Assembly: GCA_024998755.1 (NCBI GenBank)
Contig: JACEUU010000003.1
Span: forward strand, 1,227,331 to 1,291,330
Direction: 5' to 3'
Length of the DNA stretch: 64,000 bases
Source of the DNA: Vampirovibrio sp.
Lineage (GTDB): Bacteria; Cyanobacteriota; Vampirovibrionia; Vampirovibrionales; JAJTHC01
Positions 18,639 to 28,196 of the stretch are shown here, piece by piece; within the stretch, counting starts at the first letter, position 1, and every line of letters begins with the position of its first letter. The translations under genes were made by a program, and so were the position numbers. Under the pieces are notes generated by a model that did no database searches, was not told the origin of the DNA, and saw nothing but the letters and a program-made list of their open reading frames with translations.

Positions 18639-20255
18639 TTACAGGTTTGCAGGTTGGTATAACCGAGTGTAATACTCAATCGCCATACGATGAGAATCAA
18701 AATAAAGCGATGAGAACTGAATCGCATTACGCATCAATCTTGCCCATTCAGGCTTATTGCTATAGAACGTAGGCAACGCTTCAAATTCCAATTGGGTCAT
18801 CATGCTTTCATAATCACGCTGATGACGCTCTTCTAGTGGCAAGTTATCCATCGAAGTATCACCATTAATAATGTAGCCATTCTGCCCAGAATAAGTCCCT
18901 TCAACCGCCCAACCATCAAAGGTAGACATATGAACGGCTCCATTGAAATTGGCAGACATACCCGAAGTACCTGAAGCTTCTAATGGGCGTAACGGCGTAT
19001 TAAGCCATAAATCTGCACCCCGCTTCAGGATACCCGAAAGTTCCAATTCATAACCAGGTAATACCACTAAGCCGGGTAATTCTTTAGAAAGTTTGATGAT
19101 TTTGTTATAGGTTTCACGACCCCAAGTATCTTTCGGGTGAAACTTCCCTGCAAACACCAACTGCAACTTTTTTTGTTCCAACAAGCGTTTAATACGGGGT
19201 AAATCTTTAAAAATTAAATCCGCCCGTTTGTATTCCGTAAACCGCCGAGCCCATACAAGGGTAAATACGTCAGGATCAAACACTTTACCCGTTTCTTTTT
19301 TAACGTAATCAACTAATTCGCCACGCATTTCACGCTTTACGGCGTGTAATTGGTCATCTGTTTCAGCGGTTTTAACCCGAGGGTCTTGCCAGTATTCCAA
19401 GCTAGTTGCGTTGGTGATAGCGGTAATTTTACAACGCCCACCAACCCAGTTCCACATATTGTTGGCTACTTCGCCATGCAGTTGGGAAACGCCATTAGCT
19501 AAGCGGCTCATACGCAAGGCAGCAACCGTCAATGAAAAATCATACCCACCCAAGCGGATTGCTTCATCTTTGCTAGTTTCTACAAAGAAACCGGCTTCTT
19601 GCAATAGTTCTACAGGGTGGCATTCATTACCCGCCGCTACAGGGGTATGCGTGGTAAATACTAACCTACGACGAATCGCTTCAATGTTTTGCCCATACAA
19701 CCGCAATAATTCAAACGCTGCTGGTAAGGCGTGCCCTTCGTTCATGTGGACAATATCAAATTGCACACCTAAGGCATTTAACGCACGAACCCCACCTACG
19801 CCCAAGATAATTTCTTGAGCCACCCGAATACGCTCGTCGGAATCATACAATTTGTTGCTGTAGTTTCTTTGGGCTTCGGTATTTTCAGGAATATCTGTGG
19901 TTAAGAAGTAGCAAGGCACGGTGCCAAACGTTGCAGGTTCTAGCAAGTAAGGTTTCACTTTAACGGTTTCACCGAATATTTGAACATCAACCGTTACGCC
20001 AGTATCTTTCAAAAAAGGATAAGTCCGTTGAACGTAATTAATTTGAATGGTGTCGTCCGCATCAATGGATTGGTCGCCGTAACCGCTGGTCCACAGTAAG
20101 GAAATACCAATCATGGGTAAGTTTAATTTGCCAGCTGAAAGCATATGGCTACCGGAAAGAAACCCTAACCCGCCTGAATAAACGTGCAAGCTTTGGTCAA
20201 TAGCCATTTCCATTGAGAAATAAGCCACTTTTTGTAAGGAAGACATCATCATCAT
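18639..20255 (-). CDS. glgP: Alpha-glucan phosphorylase-like protein lacking the PLP lysine
   Basis: This belongs to the GT35 glucan phosphorylases of the short, archaeal/bacterial type. It has 'VAYFSMEMAIDQSLHVYSGGLG', 'NEGHALPAAFELLR', 'TTHTPVAAGNE', 'WARRFTEYKRADLI', 'LVFAGKFHPKD', and 'LNTPLRPLEASGTSGM'. The family continues GMK, the Lys forming the Schiff base with pyridoxal phosphate; here the codon is TCT (Ser434) and the text is 'GMSANFNGAVH'. Classical phosphorolysis should be lost, so it may be a regulator or an altered glycosyltransferase. At 538 residues it is shorter than most relatives. It starts with four tandem ATG codons and has no clear ribosome-binding site. Confidence 0.85.
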   Translation of the reverse strand: MMMMSSLQKVAYFSMEMAIDQSLHVYSGGLGFLSGSHMLSAGKLNLPMIGISLLWTSGYGDQSIDADDTIQINYVQRTYPFLKDTGVTVDVQIFGETVKVKPYLLEPATFGTVPCYFLTTDIPENTEAQRNYSNKLYDSDERIRVAQEIILGVGGVRALNALGVQFDIVHMNEGHALPAAFELLRLYGQNIEAIRRRLVFTTHTPVAAGNECHPVELLQEAGFFVETSKDEAIRLGGYDFSLTVAALRMSRLANGVSQLHGEVANNMWNWVGGRCKITAITNATSLEYWQDPRVKTAETDDQLHAVKREMRGELVDYVKKETGKVFDPDVFTLVWARRFTEYKRADLIFKDLPRIKRLLEQKKLQLVFAGKFHPKDTWGRETYNKIIKLSKELPGLVVLPGYELELSGILKRGADLWLNTPLRPLEASGTSGMSANFNGAVHMSTFDGWAVEGTYSGQNGYIINGDTSMDNLPLEERHQRDYESMMTQLEFEALPTFYSNKPEWARLMRNAIQFSSLYFDSHRMAIEYYTRLYQPANL

Positions 20256-20504
20256 AAAAAAGGAAACCCTTTCGTTCCATACCCACTAAATAAAATAACT
20301 GAAATAAACAAGATAAGATTGTAAAAACAAGTATACCGCATTACGCGAATTATAAAAACTCTTTTTTTTGAGACAAAGCAGTTAAAGAGAAATAATAAAC
20401 TGCTTTTAGGTTAACATAGAACAATAGGTTTTTACTTAAAACAACCTTATCAAACCTCTATTTAGTGTACTAACTACAACTATTATTTGCTATGGTTTCC
20501 CAAG

Positions 20505-21812
20505 ATGTTTACCGTGTTTTTAAGCCAGCTTAATCAGTTTCTCACACGCAATAGCCTTGTGCAGGTGGGGTTATTGTTCCTGTTTGCGTTAGCTATGGGC
20601 TGGGAAATAGCAATTCATACTGAAAACAACGCTGCATCTAGTAAAATAACCCTTGCTTTAAGTACTTGGGGCAGTGCGGAAGAAGTGGCTCAAACTACCA
20701 GCCTTATTCGGCAATTTGAAGCCCAGCACCCCAGCGTCAGCGTGAAGTTAATTCATGCCCCTGAACAATATATGAGCAAACTGCAACTACTAATGGCAAC
20801 GAATCAATCGCCTGATGTCATGCTGATGAACAATTTAAACTTACCCCTGTTTACCCATGCCAAGCAATTAAAATCATTAAAAGATGAGTTGCCCCCAAAC
20901 GAAAGCGTCTTTTTTCGTCCGCAAAGCTTGGAAACCTTTACCCTGAATGGGCAATTAATGGCATTGCCTCGGGATGTTTCGGTTTTGGTGATGTACCTTA
21001 ATACAGATTGGCTTCATCACGCCAAAATAGACTTACCAACCCCATCATGGCGATGGCAAGAAGACGCTATTCCTCTGTTTCAACGGGCAGTAGCTCATCC
21101 GCCTCAAGGGTCTAAAAATAGTCCGCATTGGGGTGTTTCATTTTACGCCAAACCCGCCCTGTTTTGGTTGCCTTTTGTCTTTAGTTGGGGAGGAAAACTA
21201 CCCACAACAGCACAAGAAGCACACTCTGCTTTTCTGCCTAGCACCTCTGAAACCAAGGGTCTTCAGTTTTATCAAGCCTTAAGAACGACGCTGAAAATTG
21301 CCCCATTGTCTACCCAAGTGGGTAATACCAGCATGACAGAACTATTCCTTCAACAAAAGATAGTCGGGCTTATTAGTGGTAGATGGGTGTTGCCCGCCCT
21401 AACCAAACAAGCCCCGTTTCACTGGAAAATAGTGCCTCTTCCTGCTGGTAGTAAGGGCTCAATTGTGGGGGTGGATGCTTCGGGGTATTGCGTTTCCGCC
21501 AGCACGCAGCATCCGGAAGAATCTATCGCATTGGCTCGGTTTTTAACCAGCCAACCCGCTCAAGTGTTATTTTCAAAAAGCGGTTTAGTAACCCCTGCCA
21601 GAATAGATGTACCACTGGAAGCCAATCAATCCGCTTTTCTACAGGCTATTGCTACGGGTAAAGCCACGTATCCGCCCGTACAGTGGGAAGCTTGGCAAGA
21701 TTTAATGCTTGAAACCTTAACCCCTGCTTTTGAAGGGCAACAGACCGTTGAAACCGTTCTGCAATCTGCTTCGTTTAGAAAATGCCAACGCCAAGAGGTC
21801 TTTTCTCAATGA
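20505..21812 (+). CDS. ABC transporter sugar-binding protein (family 1)
   Basis: This extracellular solute-binding protein would capture a sugar or oligosaccharide for the two permeases that follow. One N-terminal hydrophobic segment (about residues 20-37, 'LVQVGLLFLFALAMGW') acts as signal or anchor; there is no lipobox Cys. The mature part begins 'KITLALSTWGSAEEVAQTTSLIRQFEAQHPSVSVKLI', typical of MalE/UgpB-type proteins, with 'GRWVLPAL' and 'SFRKC' near the end. I preferred ATG 20505 over an upstream TTG. The stop overlaps the permease start as ATGA. Confidence 0.88.
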   Translation: MFTVFLSQLNQFLTRNSLVQVGLLFLFALAMGWEIAIHTENNAASSKITLALSTWGSAEEVAQTTSLIRQFEAQHPSVSVKLIHAPEQYMSKLQLLMATNQSPDVMLMNNLNLPLFTHAKQLKSLKDELPPNESVFFRPQSLETFTLNGQLMALPRDVSVLVMYLNTDWLHHAKIDLPTPSWRWQEDAIPLFQRAVAHPPQGSKNSPHWGVSFYAKPALFWLPFVFSWGGKLPTTAQEAHSAFLPSTSETKGLQFYQALRTTLKIAPLSTQVGNTSMTELFLQQKIVGLISGRWVLPALTKQAPFHWKIVPLPAGSKGSIVGVDASGYCVSASTQHPEESIALARFLTSQPAQVLFSKSGLVTPARIDVPLEANQSAFLQAIATGKATYPPVQWEAWQDLMLETLTPAFEGQQTVETVLQSASFRKCQRQEVFSQ

Positions 21813-22732
21813 TGATGAATGCCACAAACGGGATGCCACGGGGGGTATCCCCTACAACAGAGAGATTTCCGTGGCAGTGGGTGTTTTTTGCTCCTGCGTT
21901 GGTGGGTTTTTTAGTTTTCAATTACTTGCCCACGATTGCTTCGTTCGCCCTTAGCTTTTTCCATTGGAATTTGTTGGATGTACCCCAATTTTTAGGCGGT
22001 CAAAATTATGAGCGTCTTTTGCAAAGCAACGCATTCTGGCAAGCGTGTGTTAGCACACTTCAATTTGTCAGCCTAAGCAGTGTGTTGGAATTGGGTTTGG
22101 CGATACTACTAGCCCTCTTAGTGCATCAACAAACCAGAGGAAAAGCTTTTTTTAAAGCCTGTTATTTTTTGCCTTATGTTACCCCGATGGTAGCGGTTTC
22201 GTTGGTATTTGGGTGGCTTTATCACCCTGATGGGGGATTGCTGAATCAAGTGTTATTGGGCTTGGGCATCATTCAGCACCCTGTGGCGTGGTTGGCGAAT
22301 CCGCAAACGTCTCTGTTGGCAGTGGTTTCGTTAGAAGTGTGGAAAACGGTGGGCTATAATTTTTTACTGATAACTGCTACCCTCGAAAGTCTTCCTGCGG
22401 AATGGATTGAAGCCGCTACGCTAGAAGGGGCTTCAACTTGGCAAAAAAGCACCCAAATTTTACTGCCCAACCTCTTACCCACTATCACCACGGTAGGTTT
22501 ATTAACGGTTATACATACCCTACAAGCGTTTGATGCCGTTTATTTGCTAACGCAAGGAGGCCCTCAAAATGCGACCGCCGTTTTGGTTTATTGGATTTAC
22601 AAAAATGCCCTGCAATTCTTCAAAGTCGGTGAAGCTTCCGCCATGGCGTATTGCTTATGTGTGTTGATTGTAGGGGTCAGTTTGTTGAAATGGTGGTTGG
22701 AAAAACGACGGTTGAAAGAAGGTCGGGTATAA
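21809..22732 (+). CDS. ABC sugar transporter permease (MalF type)
   Basis: A six-helix inner-membrane permease with the conserved EAA loop 'EWIEAATLEGASTWQKSTQILLPNLLP', which contacts the ATPase. The first hydrophobic segment is 'WVFFAPALVGFLVFNYLP'. The start is the first of three tandem ATG codons overlapping the upstream stop, with AGAGGT about 10 bases before. A longer in-frame start at 21782 would sit within the binding-protein gene and was rejected. The substrate is probably a carbohydrate, by family. Confidence 0.92.
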   Translation: MMMNATNGMPRGVSPTTERFPWQWVFFAPALVGFLVFNYLPTIASFALSFFHWNLLDVPQFLGGQNYERLLQSNAFWQACVSTLQFVSLSSVLELGLAILLALLVHQQTRGKAFFKACYFLPYVTPMVAVSLVFGWLYHPDGGLLNQVLLGLGIIQHPVAWLANPQTSLLAVVSLEVWKTVGYNFLLITATLESLPAEWIEAATLEGASTWQKSTQILLPNLLPTITTVGLLTVIHTLQAFDAVYLLTQGGPQNATAVLVYWIYKNALQFFKVGEASAMAYCLCVLIVGVSLLKWWLEKRRLKEGRV

Positions 22733-22734
22733 TA

Positions 22735-23565
22735 ATGAATCAATTTATTCATTCATTAAGGAAATTACCGCAGCCCGCTATTTTAATTGGGTTTGTGTTA
22801 CTGACCTTGCTCCCCTTTTGGGCGATGCTGGTACTGGCATTTTCTCCGTTTGATTTAAGCCAGCCCCTTTCTCTCCTTCCCCCCCATTGGACTGCTGAAA
22901 ATTTTCAGCTCGTGCATCAAACCATTCCGTTAGCTGTATATGCCTGTAATTCTTTTGCTATAGCCATTTTAACCACGTTGGGTTCTGTTTATGTTTCTGC
23001 CACGGCGGGGTATGCGTTAGCTCGGTTGCCATTTCGGTATAAGGCTTTATGGCAAGGCTTGGTTTGGCTGACACTAATGATTCCTCCCCAAGTGAACATT
23101 GTACCGCTGTTTATTTTGATGAAGCAGGCACACCTACTTAATACCCATTGGGCGATTATTCTACCGGCCTGCATTTCGGGGGTGATGGTCGTACTTTACC
23201 AGCAATGGTTTACTAGCCAGCCTGTGGCGTTGGAAGAATCTGCTCAGTTGGAAGGGGCGAGTGTTTGGCAGACGTTTTGGCATATTTGCTTTCCGCTTTC
23301 GCAGGGGTTGACGATTACTTTGGGTTTACTGGCGTTTATTAATGCGTGGAATGGCTTTTTATGGCCGTTGATTGTATTGCAGGAGGACAAACTAAAAACC
23401 CTGCCGTTGGCTTTAGCTATGTTGAAAGAAAGCTTTCGGGATGCTACGAATTGGCCTTTGCTCATGGCGGCGGCTTGTTTAAGCGTGTTACCCATTATTC
23501 TGTTGTATGCGGTGGGTCAAAAACTATTAATTAACGGGCTAAGCCAAGGCGGCATTAAAGAGTAA
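22735..23565 (+). CDS. ABC sugar transporter permease (MalG type)
   Basis: Partner permease with six predicted membrane segments, beginning 'PAILIGFVLLTLLPFWAMLVLAF', and the EAA loop 'ALEESAQLEGASVWQTFWHICFPLSQ'. It begins 2 bases after the MalF-type stop, at an ATG with AAGAAGG about 15 bases upstream. No ATP-binding subunit is encoded next to it, so a shared MsmK/MalK-like ATPase elsewhere is likely. It is convergent with ftsY, with 2 bases between the stops. Confidence 0.92.
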   Translation: MNQFIHSLRKLPQPAILIGFVLLTLLPFWAMLVLAFSPFDLSQPLSLLPPHWTAENFQLVHQTIPLAVYACNSFAIAILTTLGSVYVSATAGYALARLPFRYKALWQGLVWLTLMIPPQVNIVPLFILMKQAHLLNTHWAIILPACISGVMVVLYQQWFTSQPVALEESAQLEGASVWQTFWHICFPLSQGLTITLGLLAFINAWNGFLWPLIVLQEDKLKTLPLALAMLKESFRDATNWPLLMAAACLSVLPIILLYAVGQKLLINGLSQGGIKE

Positions 23566-23567
23566 TG

Positions 23568-24509
23568 CTACGCTCCCTTTAAAGTCGCATCGTTTAATAA
23601 GCCATCAATAAAAATTGGTGCGTCAAACGGGGTTAAATCAACCAATTGTTCGCCTGTTGCCACCCACCAAGGACGTAGCCCTAACTGGTGTGCCAACTGA
23701 AACACCATACCCGCCTTCGCCGAACTATCCAACTTGGTGAGAATAAACCCATCAAGCCCGCCCAAGCTTTCACCAAACAACATAGCCTGCTGCAAAGCAT
23801 TCTGCCCAACCAATGCTTCCAACACCAACAAAACCCGAACCGTTACACCCGAAGGCGTAAATTTTTCCACCGTACGACGAATTTTCTGTAATTCCGCCAT
23901 TAAATTGGCTTGGTTATGCAACCGCCCCGCCGTATCAATTAACAACACATCCTCCCGTTCCGCTTCCCAAGCGGAAATAGCCTTCACCACCACGGCAGAA
24001 GGGTCTGCCTTTAACCCCAAAGATTCTACGGGCACGCCCACTCGTTCAGCCCATACCGAAAGTTGCTCATCCGCCGCCGCTCGAAATGTATCGCCCGCAG
24101 CAATACGAACTGATTTGCCTTGTTGCCGATAAGCGTAAGCTAACTTGGCTAAACTGGTTGTTTTACCCGCCCCGTTAACGCCTGCAATCAAGAAAATTTC
24201 TCGGCTGTCTGGTAACGCATCGGGTATTTGTGGAAAGAGTGCCAATAAGCTGGTTTTCAGACAGGATAAGCCTTCATCTGCCGTAACCCAATTGGCTTGC
24301 GACAAATTTGCCAACAATAGTTCGGTTAACGTCCAGCCAAAATCTGCTTTTAATAGCACGTCTTCAAGCCCATCAATTAATTCATGACGATGCGATGGTG
24401 CTGAAGCACCATCGGCTGAAAAAGCTTGTTGCCACCAGCTTGAAAACTGTGTTTTTGCTTTAACAAGAGCCGTTTGTAAGGCGGATGATGACGGAGGCGT
24501 ATGAGGCAT
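23568..24509 (-). CDS. ftsY: Signal recognition particle receptor
   Basis: FtsY is the membrane-associated SRP GTPase that docks ribosomes making membrane proteins. The NG domain shows P-loop 'GVNGAGKTTSLAKLA', 'AGDTFRAAADEQL' (I-box region), 'LLIDTAGRL', 'ILTKLDSSAKAGM', and the C-terminal 'GEQLVDLTPFDAPIFIDGLL'. The N-terminal acidic A domain is nearly absent (about 40 residues), as in many non-proteobacterial homologues. The 313 residues fit this short form. Confidence 0.96.
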   Translation of the reverse strand: MPHTPPSSSALQTALVKAKTQFSSWWQQAFSADGASAPSHRHELIDGLEDVLLKADFGWTLTELLLANLSQANWVTADEGLSCLKTSLLALFPQIPDALPDSREIFLIAGVNGAGKTTSLAKLAYAYRQQGKSVRIAAGDTFRAAADEQLSVWAERVGVPVESLGLKADPSAVVVKAISAWEAEREDVLLIDTAGRLHNQANLMAELQKIRRTVEKFTPSGVTVRVLLVLEALVGQNALQQAMLFGESLGGLDGFILTKLDSSAKAGMVFQLAHQLGLRPWWVATGEQLVDLTPFDAPIFIDGLLNDATLKGA

Positions 24510-24591
24510 ATAAAAAAATTAACCGCTAATTAAATAAACGAAAGACTTTGTAGCCCTAGTATACTACTAACAAAACCGTTTCGTATACCTA

Positions 24592-25287
24592 CTAAGAAGC
24601 GGTAACGCTAGGTTTTTGGGCTTCCAGTAGTAACAAAATTTTACCCAGTACGCCATTAATAAACTTGTAGCTATCTTCTGTGGAAAATTCTTTTGCCAAT
24701 TCAACGGCTTCATCCACACTTACGTTGGTATCTACCCCATCAACACCGACAATTTCAGCCAACGCCAGTTTAATTAGTAGTCTATCCATTTTAACCATCC
24801 GCTCATTACGCCAATCGTTACTGGCTTCTGCTAGTAAGGCATCAAAGCGTTCGGTTTGTTCACAAACAATGCGGGCTAAATTAACGGCATAGTCAACTAC
24901 GGCTTCATCCAGCGTATGAGCCAACAATTCAGGGATTTTCAAACTTTCCCAAGTCAATTCAATTGCTTGCAAGCACTTATCTAACTGACCTAACGTTTCT
25001 TGAGTTGTCGCCAAAGGCACCGCTTCCTGCGGGGCATTCATGGGTTGATTTAAGTTGTGCGGATGCTCAAATTCATAAGTCATCAACTGTGTTGAAACGC
25101 CTTGAAATAGGGTTGCAGCTTCTTCTAAATTGCTTTTAGCTTGGCGTACCAAGGCAAATACCGCTAACCGCAAACTGGTTGATGCATTAAAATCTTGCGG
25201 TAAGGCTTTAGGTAACAGCCCTTGCGGTGTTTCTAATTGAAATAAGAAGAGTAAAGCCAGTTCTCTAGCAGCACGACGAGCCTTCAT
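24592..25287 (-). CDS. nusB: Transcription antitermination factor
   Basis: NusB binds boxA RNA with S10 in rRNA antitermination. The N-terminal 'KARRAARELALLFLFQLE' and the C-terminal 'WRNERMVKMDRLLIKLALAEI...VDEAVELAKEFSTEDSYKFINGVLGKI' are diagnostic. At 231 residues it is longer than E. coli NusB (139), with a central insertion of about 90 residues, a pattern seen in cyanobacterial-type NusB. It follows the rbfA gene by about 90 bases on the same strand. Confidence 0.93.
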   Translation of the reverse strand: MKARRAARELALLFLFQLETPQGLLPKALPQDFNASTSLRLAVFALVRQAKSNLEEAATLFQGVSTQLMTYEFEHPHNLNQPMNAPQEAVPLATTQETLGQLDKCLQAIELTWESLKIPELLAHTLDEAVVDYAVNLARIVCEQTERFDALLAEASNDWRNERMVKMDRLLIKLALAEIVGVDGVDTNVSVDEAVELAKEFSTEDSYKFINGVLGKILLLLEAQKPSVTAS

Positions 25288-25376
25288 AACAAAAAAGTAT
25301 CCTTAAAATAGAAAAACTGAGTAATAAAAACAAAAAAACTAAACATTAAAAGAAAAAATGAAGCGTGGAAAAATCG

Positions 25377-25778
25377 CTAAACCGCTTCACCTTTGGAAAT
25401 TTTATCAAGCAACTGTTGCAATTTCATCCCACGTTCCAAAGAATGGTCTAAAAACAACTGAATTTCCGGAGTATGCCGAAGCTGAACTCTCTGCCCTACC
25501 GCCTTGCGGATTTTTCCTGTATAGCTCATTAAAATGGTCATTAAATCCGCTTGTACCGCTTCATCAGCCAAAATACTAATATACACCTTAGCAATACTAA
25601 TATCTTTACTTAGTTCAACGTCGGTTACAGAAATGACTTGATCATCGAGCCGATGATCCTTCAAGTCCGTTTTAATAATATCTGCAATTTCACGCATTAA
25701 GGCTTTACGAACTCGGTCTGACCGAGAAAAAGCTGGGGTGGCTTTAGAAGCAGGTGCCATCATCATCATCATCATCAT
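25377..25778 (-). CDS. rbfA: Ribosome-binding factor A
   Basis: RbfA assists 16S rRNA 5'-end maturation on the 30S subunit. 'RSDRVRKALMREIADIIKTDLKDHRL' and 'VISVTDVELSKDISIAKVYISIL' identify the KH-type fold; 'RHTPEIQLFLDHSLERGMKLQQLLDKI' ends it. The gene opens with seven consecutive ATG codons (25778 down to 25758), and the preceding bases are AT-rich without a clear Shine-Dalgarno site. The true initiator among the seven cannot be told from sequence. It follows infB, the usual order. Confidence 0.95.
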   Translation of the reverse strand: MMMMMMMAPASKATPAFSRSDRVRKALMREIADIIKTDLKDHRLDDQVISVTDVELSKDISIAKVYISILADEAVQADLMTILMSYTGKIRKAVGQRVQLRHTPEIQLFLDHSLERGMKLQQLLDKISKGEAV

Positions 25779-25831
25779 AAAATAAAATCTCAATTATAAG
25801 GGGTTAGAAACATCAACAATGAAGGTTTTGC

Positions 25832-28144
25832 TTAAAGTTCTGTCCGTTGGCGTTCTTCTTGAACCACACAAACCAGCACATCGCCTTCTTCTAATTCATT
25901 ATATTTGGCTAATGAAACCCCACATTCAAAACCTTGTGCCACTTCCCGAACATCATCTTTAAAGCGTTTAAGGGCTTGTATTTGACCTTCATGAACCACT
26001 TTGCCTGAACGTAGAACCGTAACTTTTCCACTACGTACTAGCTTGCCTTCCTGGACCATGCAACCCGCAACAACGGCTTGTTTACCAACAGAAAAGAGCA
26101 CTCGTACTTCAGCCCGACCGGATTCTGATTCCACAATTTCAGCGTCTAGCTGACCTAACATCAACTTTTCAATGCGTTCAACCATGTGGTAAATAATATC
26201 AAACCGATGAATTACCACGTTTTCTTGTTCCGCAACACGTCCTGCATTGACGTCTTCTCTAGCATTAAAACCAATAATAACAGCCTCAGAAGCCGTTGCC
26301 AACATTACATCCGCCTCAGTAATATCACCCGTAGCGGCGTGTAGTACATTAACTTGTACTTCTATTGTGCCTAGTTTGTTGATAGACCCCAATGCGGCTT
26401 CCAAAGACCCTTGGGTATCCGCTTTTAGCACAACACGCAATTCTTTTTTGTTTTCGTCATCTAATGATCGAGTCAATCCACCCGCGTTGCGGTTTCTAGC
26501 AGATAAACGTGCATCTCTATCGGTTATTTTCGCTTGAGAAAGTGCTTGTTTGAAGGCTTTATCATCAGGGTAAACTATAAACGGTTCACCCGCCCGAGGC
26601 ACATCATTCAGACCCAAAATTTCAACTGGCGTGCTAGGTCCCGCTTCTTGAAGTCGATTACCCGCCTCATCCAACAAGGCTCGTACCCGTCCGCCAACGG
26701 AGCCCATTAGCAAGTTATCGCCCACACGCAACGTACCATTTTGAACGAGAATAGAAGCGATAGGCCCTTTTTGTTTGTGCAAACTGGCTTCAATAATAAC
26801 CCCTTCAGCCACAGCCGTAGGGTCTGCTTTTAGTTCCATTAATTCAGATAAAACCACGATGTTTTCCAACAAATCATCAATACCCAAGCGTTGCAACGCA
26901 CTCACTTCTACGGTGATGACATCGCCACCCCACTTTTCAGGGGTTACACCATGAGACATTAACGCCGTTAAAACACGGTCGGGGTCTGCCCCTTCTTTAT
27001 CAATTTTATTAACCGCCACAATCAACGGAATACCGGCAGCCTTGGCGTGGTTAATAGCTTCAATGGTTTGAGGCATCACGCCATCATCTGCCGCAACAAC
27101 TAGAATGGCAATATCTGTCGCTTTCGCCCCACGCATCCGCATGGACGTGAAGGCTTCGTGACCCGGCGTATCTAAGAAAACAATCCGATGCCCCTCTTTT
27201 TCAACGCAATACGCCCCAATGGTTTGGGTAATACCACCCGCTTCACCATCCACAATTCGCTGGCGTGTTTCCCGAATGGCATCCAACAGGCTAGTTTTAC
27301 CGTGGTCAACGTGTCCCATAATGGAAATAACGGGCGAACGAGTAATTGAAGTAGAAGTGGTTTCTTCAGTTTTATCAAGCCCTGAAGCAATTTCAACCAA
27401 CGACATATCTTCTTTTACTTTACGACTGGGTTCAATTTCAAACCCTCTTGCCACGTCAAACATCGCATCAAAATCAAGGGTTTGGTTAACGTTTACCATA
27501 ATGCCCTTCATAAAAAGATGCCGAATAATATCGGTTTCTTTTTGCTGAATGAGGGCTGCCAGTTCGCGTACAGTCAATGTGCCATCAAATACCACTTCTG
27601 TCATTACAGGTATAACCACCGGTTCAGGTTTAGCAGGCTTAGGGGTAGCAACAGCTGGTGCTGATTTTTGATTTCTACCACCCCCCCCAGGAGGTGTTCC
27701 CAATAAGGGTGAAGGTGTTCCTGCAGGACGACGTTGTTGATTACCAGCATAAGGTTGTTGCCCCGTTTTTTGAGGGGGGGTATAGGTTGTAACCCGTTTA
27801 GCACCTGTTTGTTGCTGATTAGTTGTGCCAGTAGTTACTGGTGTAGAAGCCTGTTTGACTGGGTTAGATGCTGATTGAGCAGATGCCGTTGGTTTTGAGG
27901 CAGCAGCCACAGGGGTTGCTTTGGTAGCTACGGCCTGTTTTTCAGATGCCTTTGGCGTTTCAGTTTTTGGTTTTGCAAAATGAGCAATTATTTTTTTCGC
28001 TATGGGTGCATCAACTGAACTAGCGTGGCTTTTTAACACCAGTTGATACTCGGTTTCAAGCAATGTCATGATAGTTTTATTGGATTGATTCACCAATTTT
28101 GCTAATTCATGCACTCTTATTTTTGATGTGGTTGTTTCTGGCAC
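25832..28144 (-). CDS. infB: Translation initiation factor IF-2
   Basis: IF-2 is the GTPase that places fMet-tRNA on the ribosome. Residues about 1-60 form the IF2_N module ('RVHELAKLVNQSNKTIMTLLE'). A long low-complexity linker of Pro, Ala, Thr and Gln follows, then a second IF2_N ('TVRELAALIQQKETDIIRHLF'), then the G domain with 'SIMGHVDHGKTSLLDAI', 'DTPGHEAFTSM' and 'VAVNKIDK'. Domains II-IV follow. The 770 residues are typical. The start codon is GTG. It lies in a nusA-ylxR-infB-rbfA cluster. Confidence 0.97.
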   Translation of the reverse strand: MPETTTSKIRVHELAKLVNQSNKTIMTLLETEYQLVLKSHASSVDAPIAKKIIAHFAKPKTETPKASEKQAVATKATPVAAASKPTASAQSASNPVKQASTPVTTGTTNQQQTGAKRVTTYTPPQKTGQQPYAGNQQRRPAGTPSPLLGTPPGGGGRNQKSAPAVATPKPAKPEPVVIPVMTEVVFDGTLTVRELAALIQQKETDIIRHLFMKGIMVNVNQTLDFDAMFDVARGFEIEPSRKVKEDMSLVEIASGLDKTEETTSTSITRSPVISIMGHVDHGKTSLLDAIRETRQRIVDGEAGGITQTIGAYCVEKEGHRIVFLDTPGHEAFTSMRMRGAKATDIAILVVAADDGVMPQTIEAINHAKAAGIPLIVAVNKIDKEGADPDRVLTALMSHGVTPEKWGGDVITVEVSALQRLGIDDLLENIVVLSELMELKADPTAVAEGVIIEASLHKQKGPIASILVQNGTLRVGDNLLMGSVGGRVRALLDEAGNRLQEAGPSTPVEILGLNDVPRAGEPFIVYPDDKAFKQALSQAKITDRDARLSARNRNAGGLTRSLDDENKKELRVVLKADTQGSLEAALGSINKLGTIEVQVNVLHAATGDITEADVMLATASEAVIIGFNAREDVNAGRVAEQENVVIHRFDIIYHMVERIEKLMLGQLDAEIVESESGRAEVRVLFSVGKQAVVAGCMVQEGKLVRSGKVTVLRSGKVVHEGQIQALKRFKDDVREVAQGFECGVSLAKYNELEEGDVLVCVVQEERQRTEL

Positions 28145-28196
28145 GAAGCTATTTCCTTACTGATGATTGTTTATTAAATTTAAAAAGGCTTATTAT

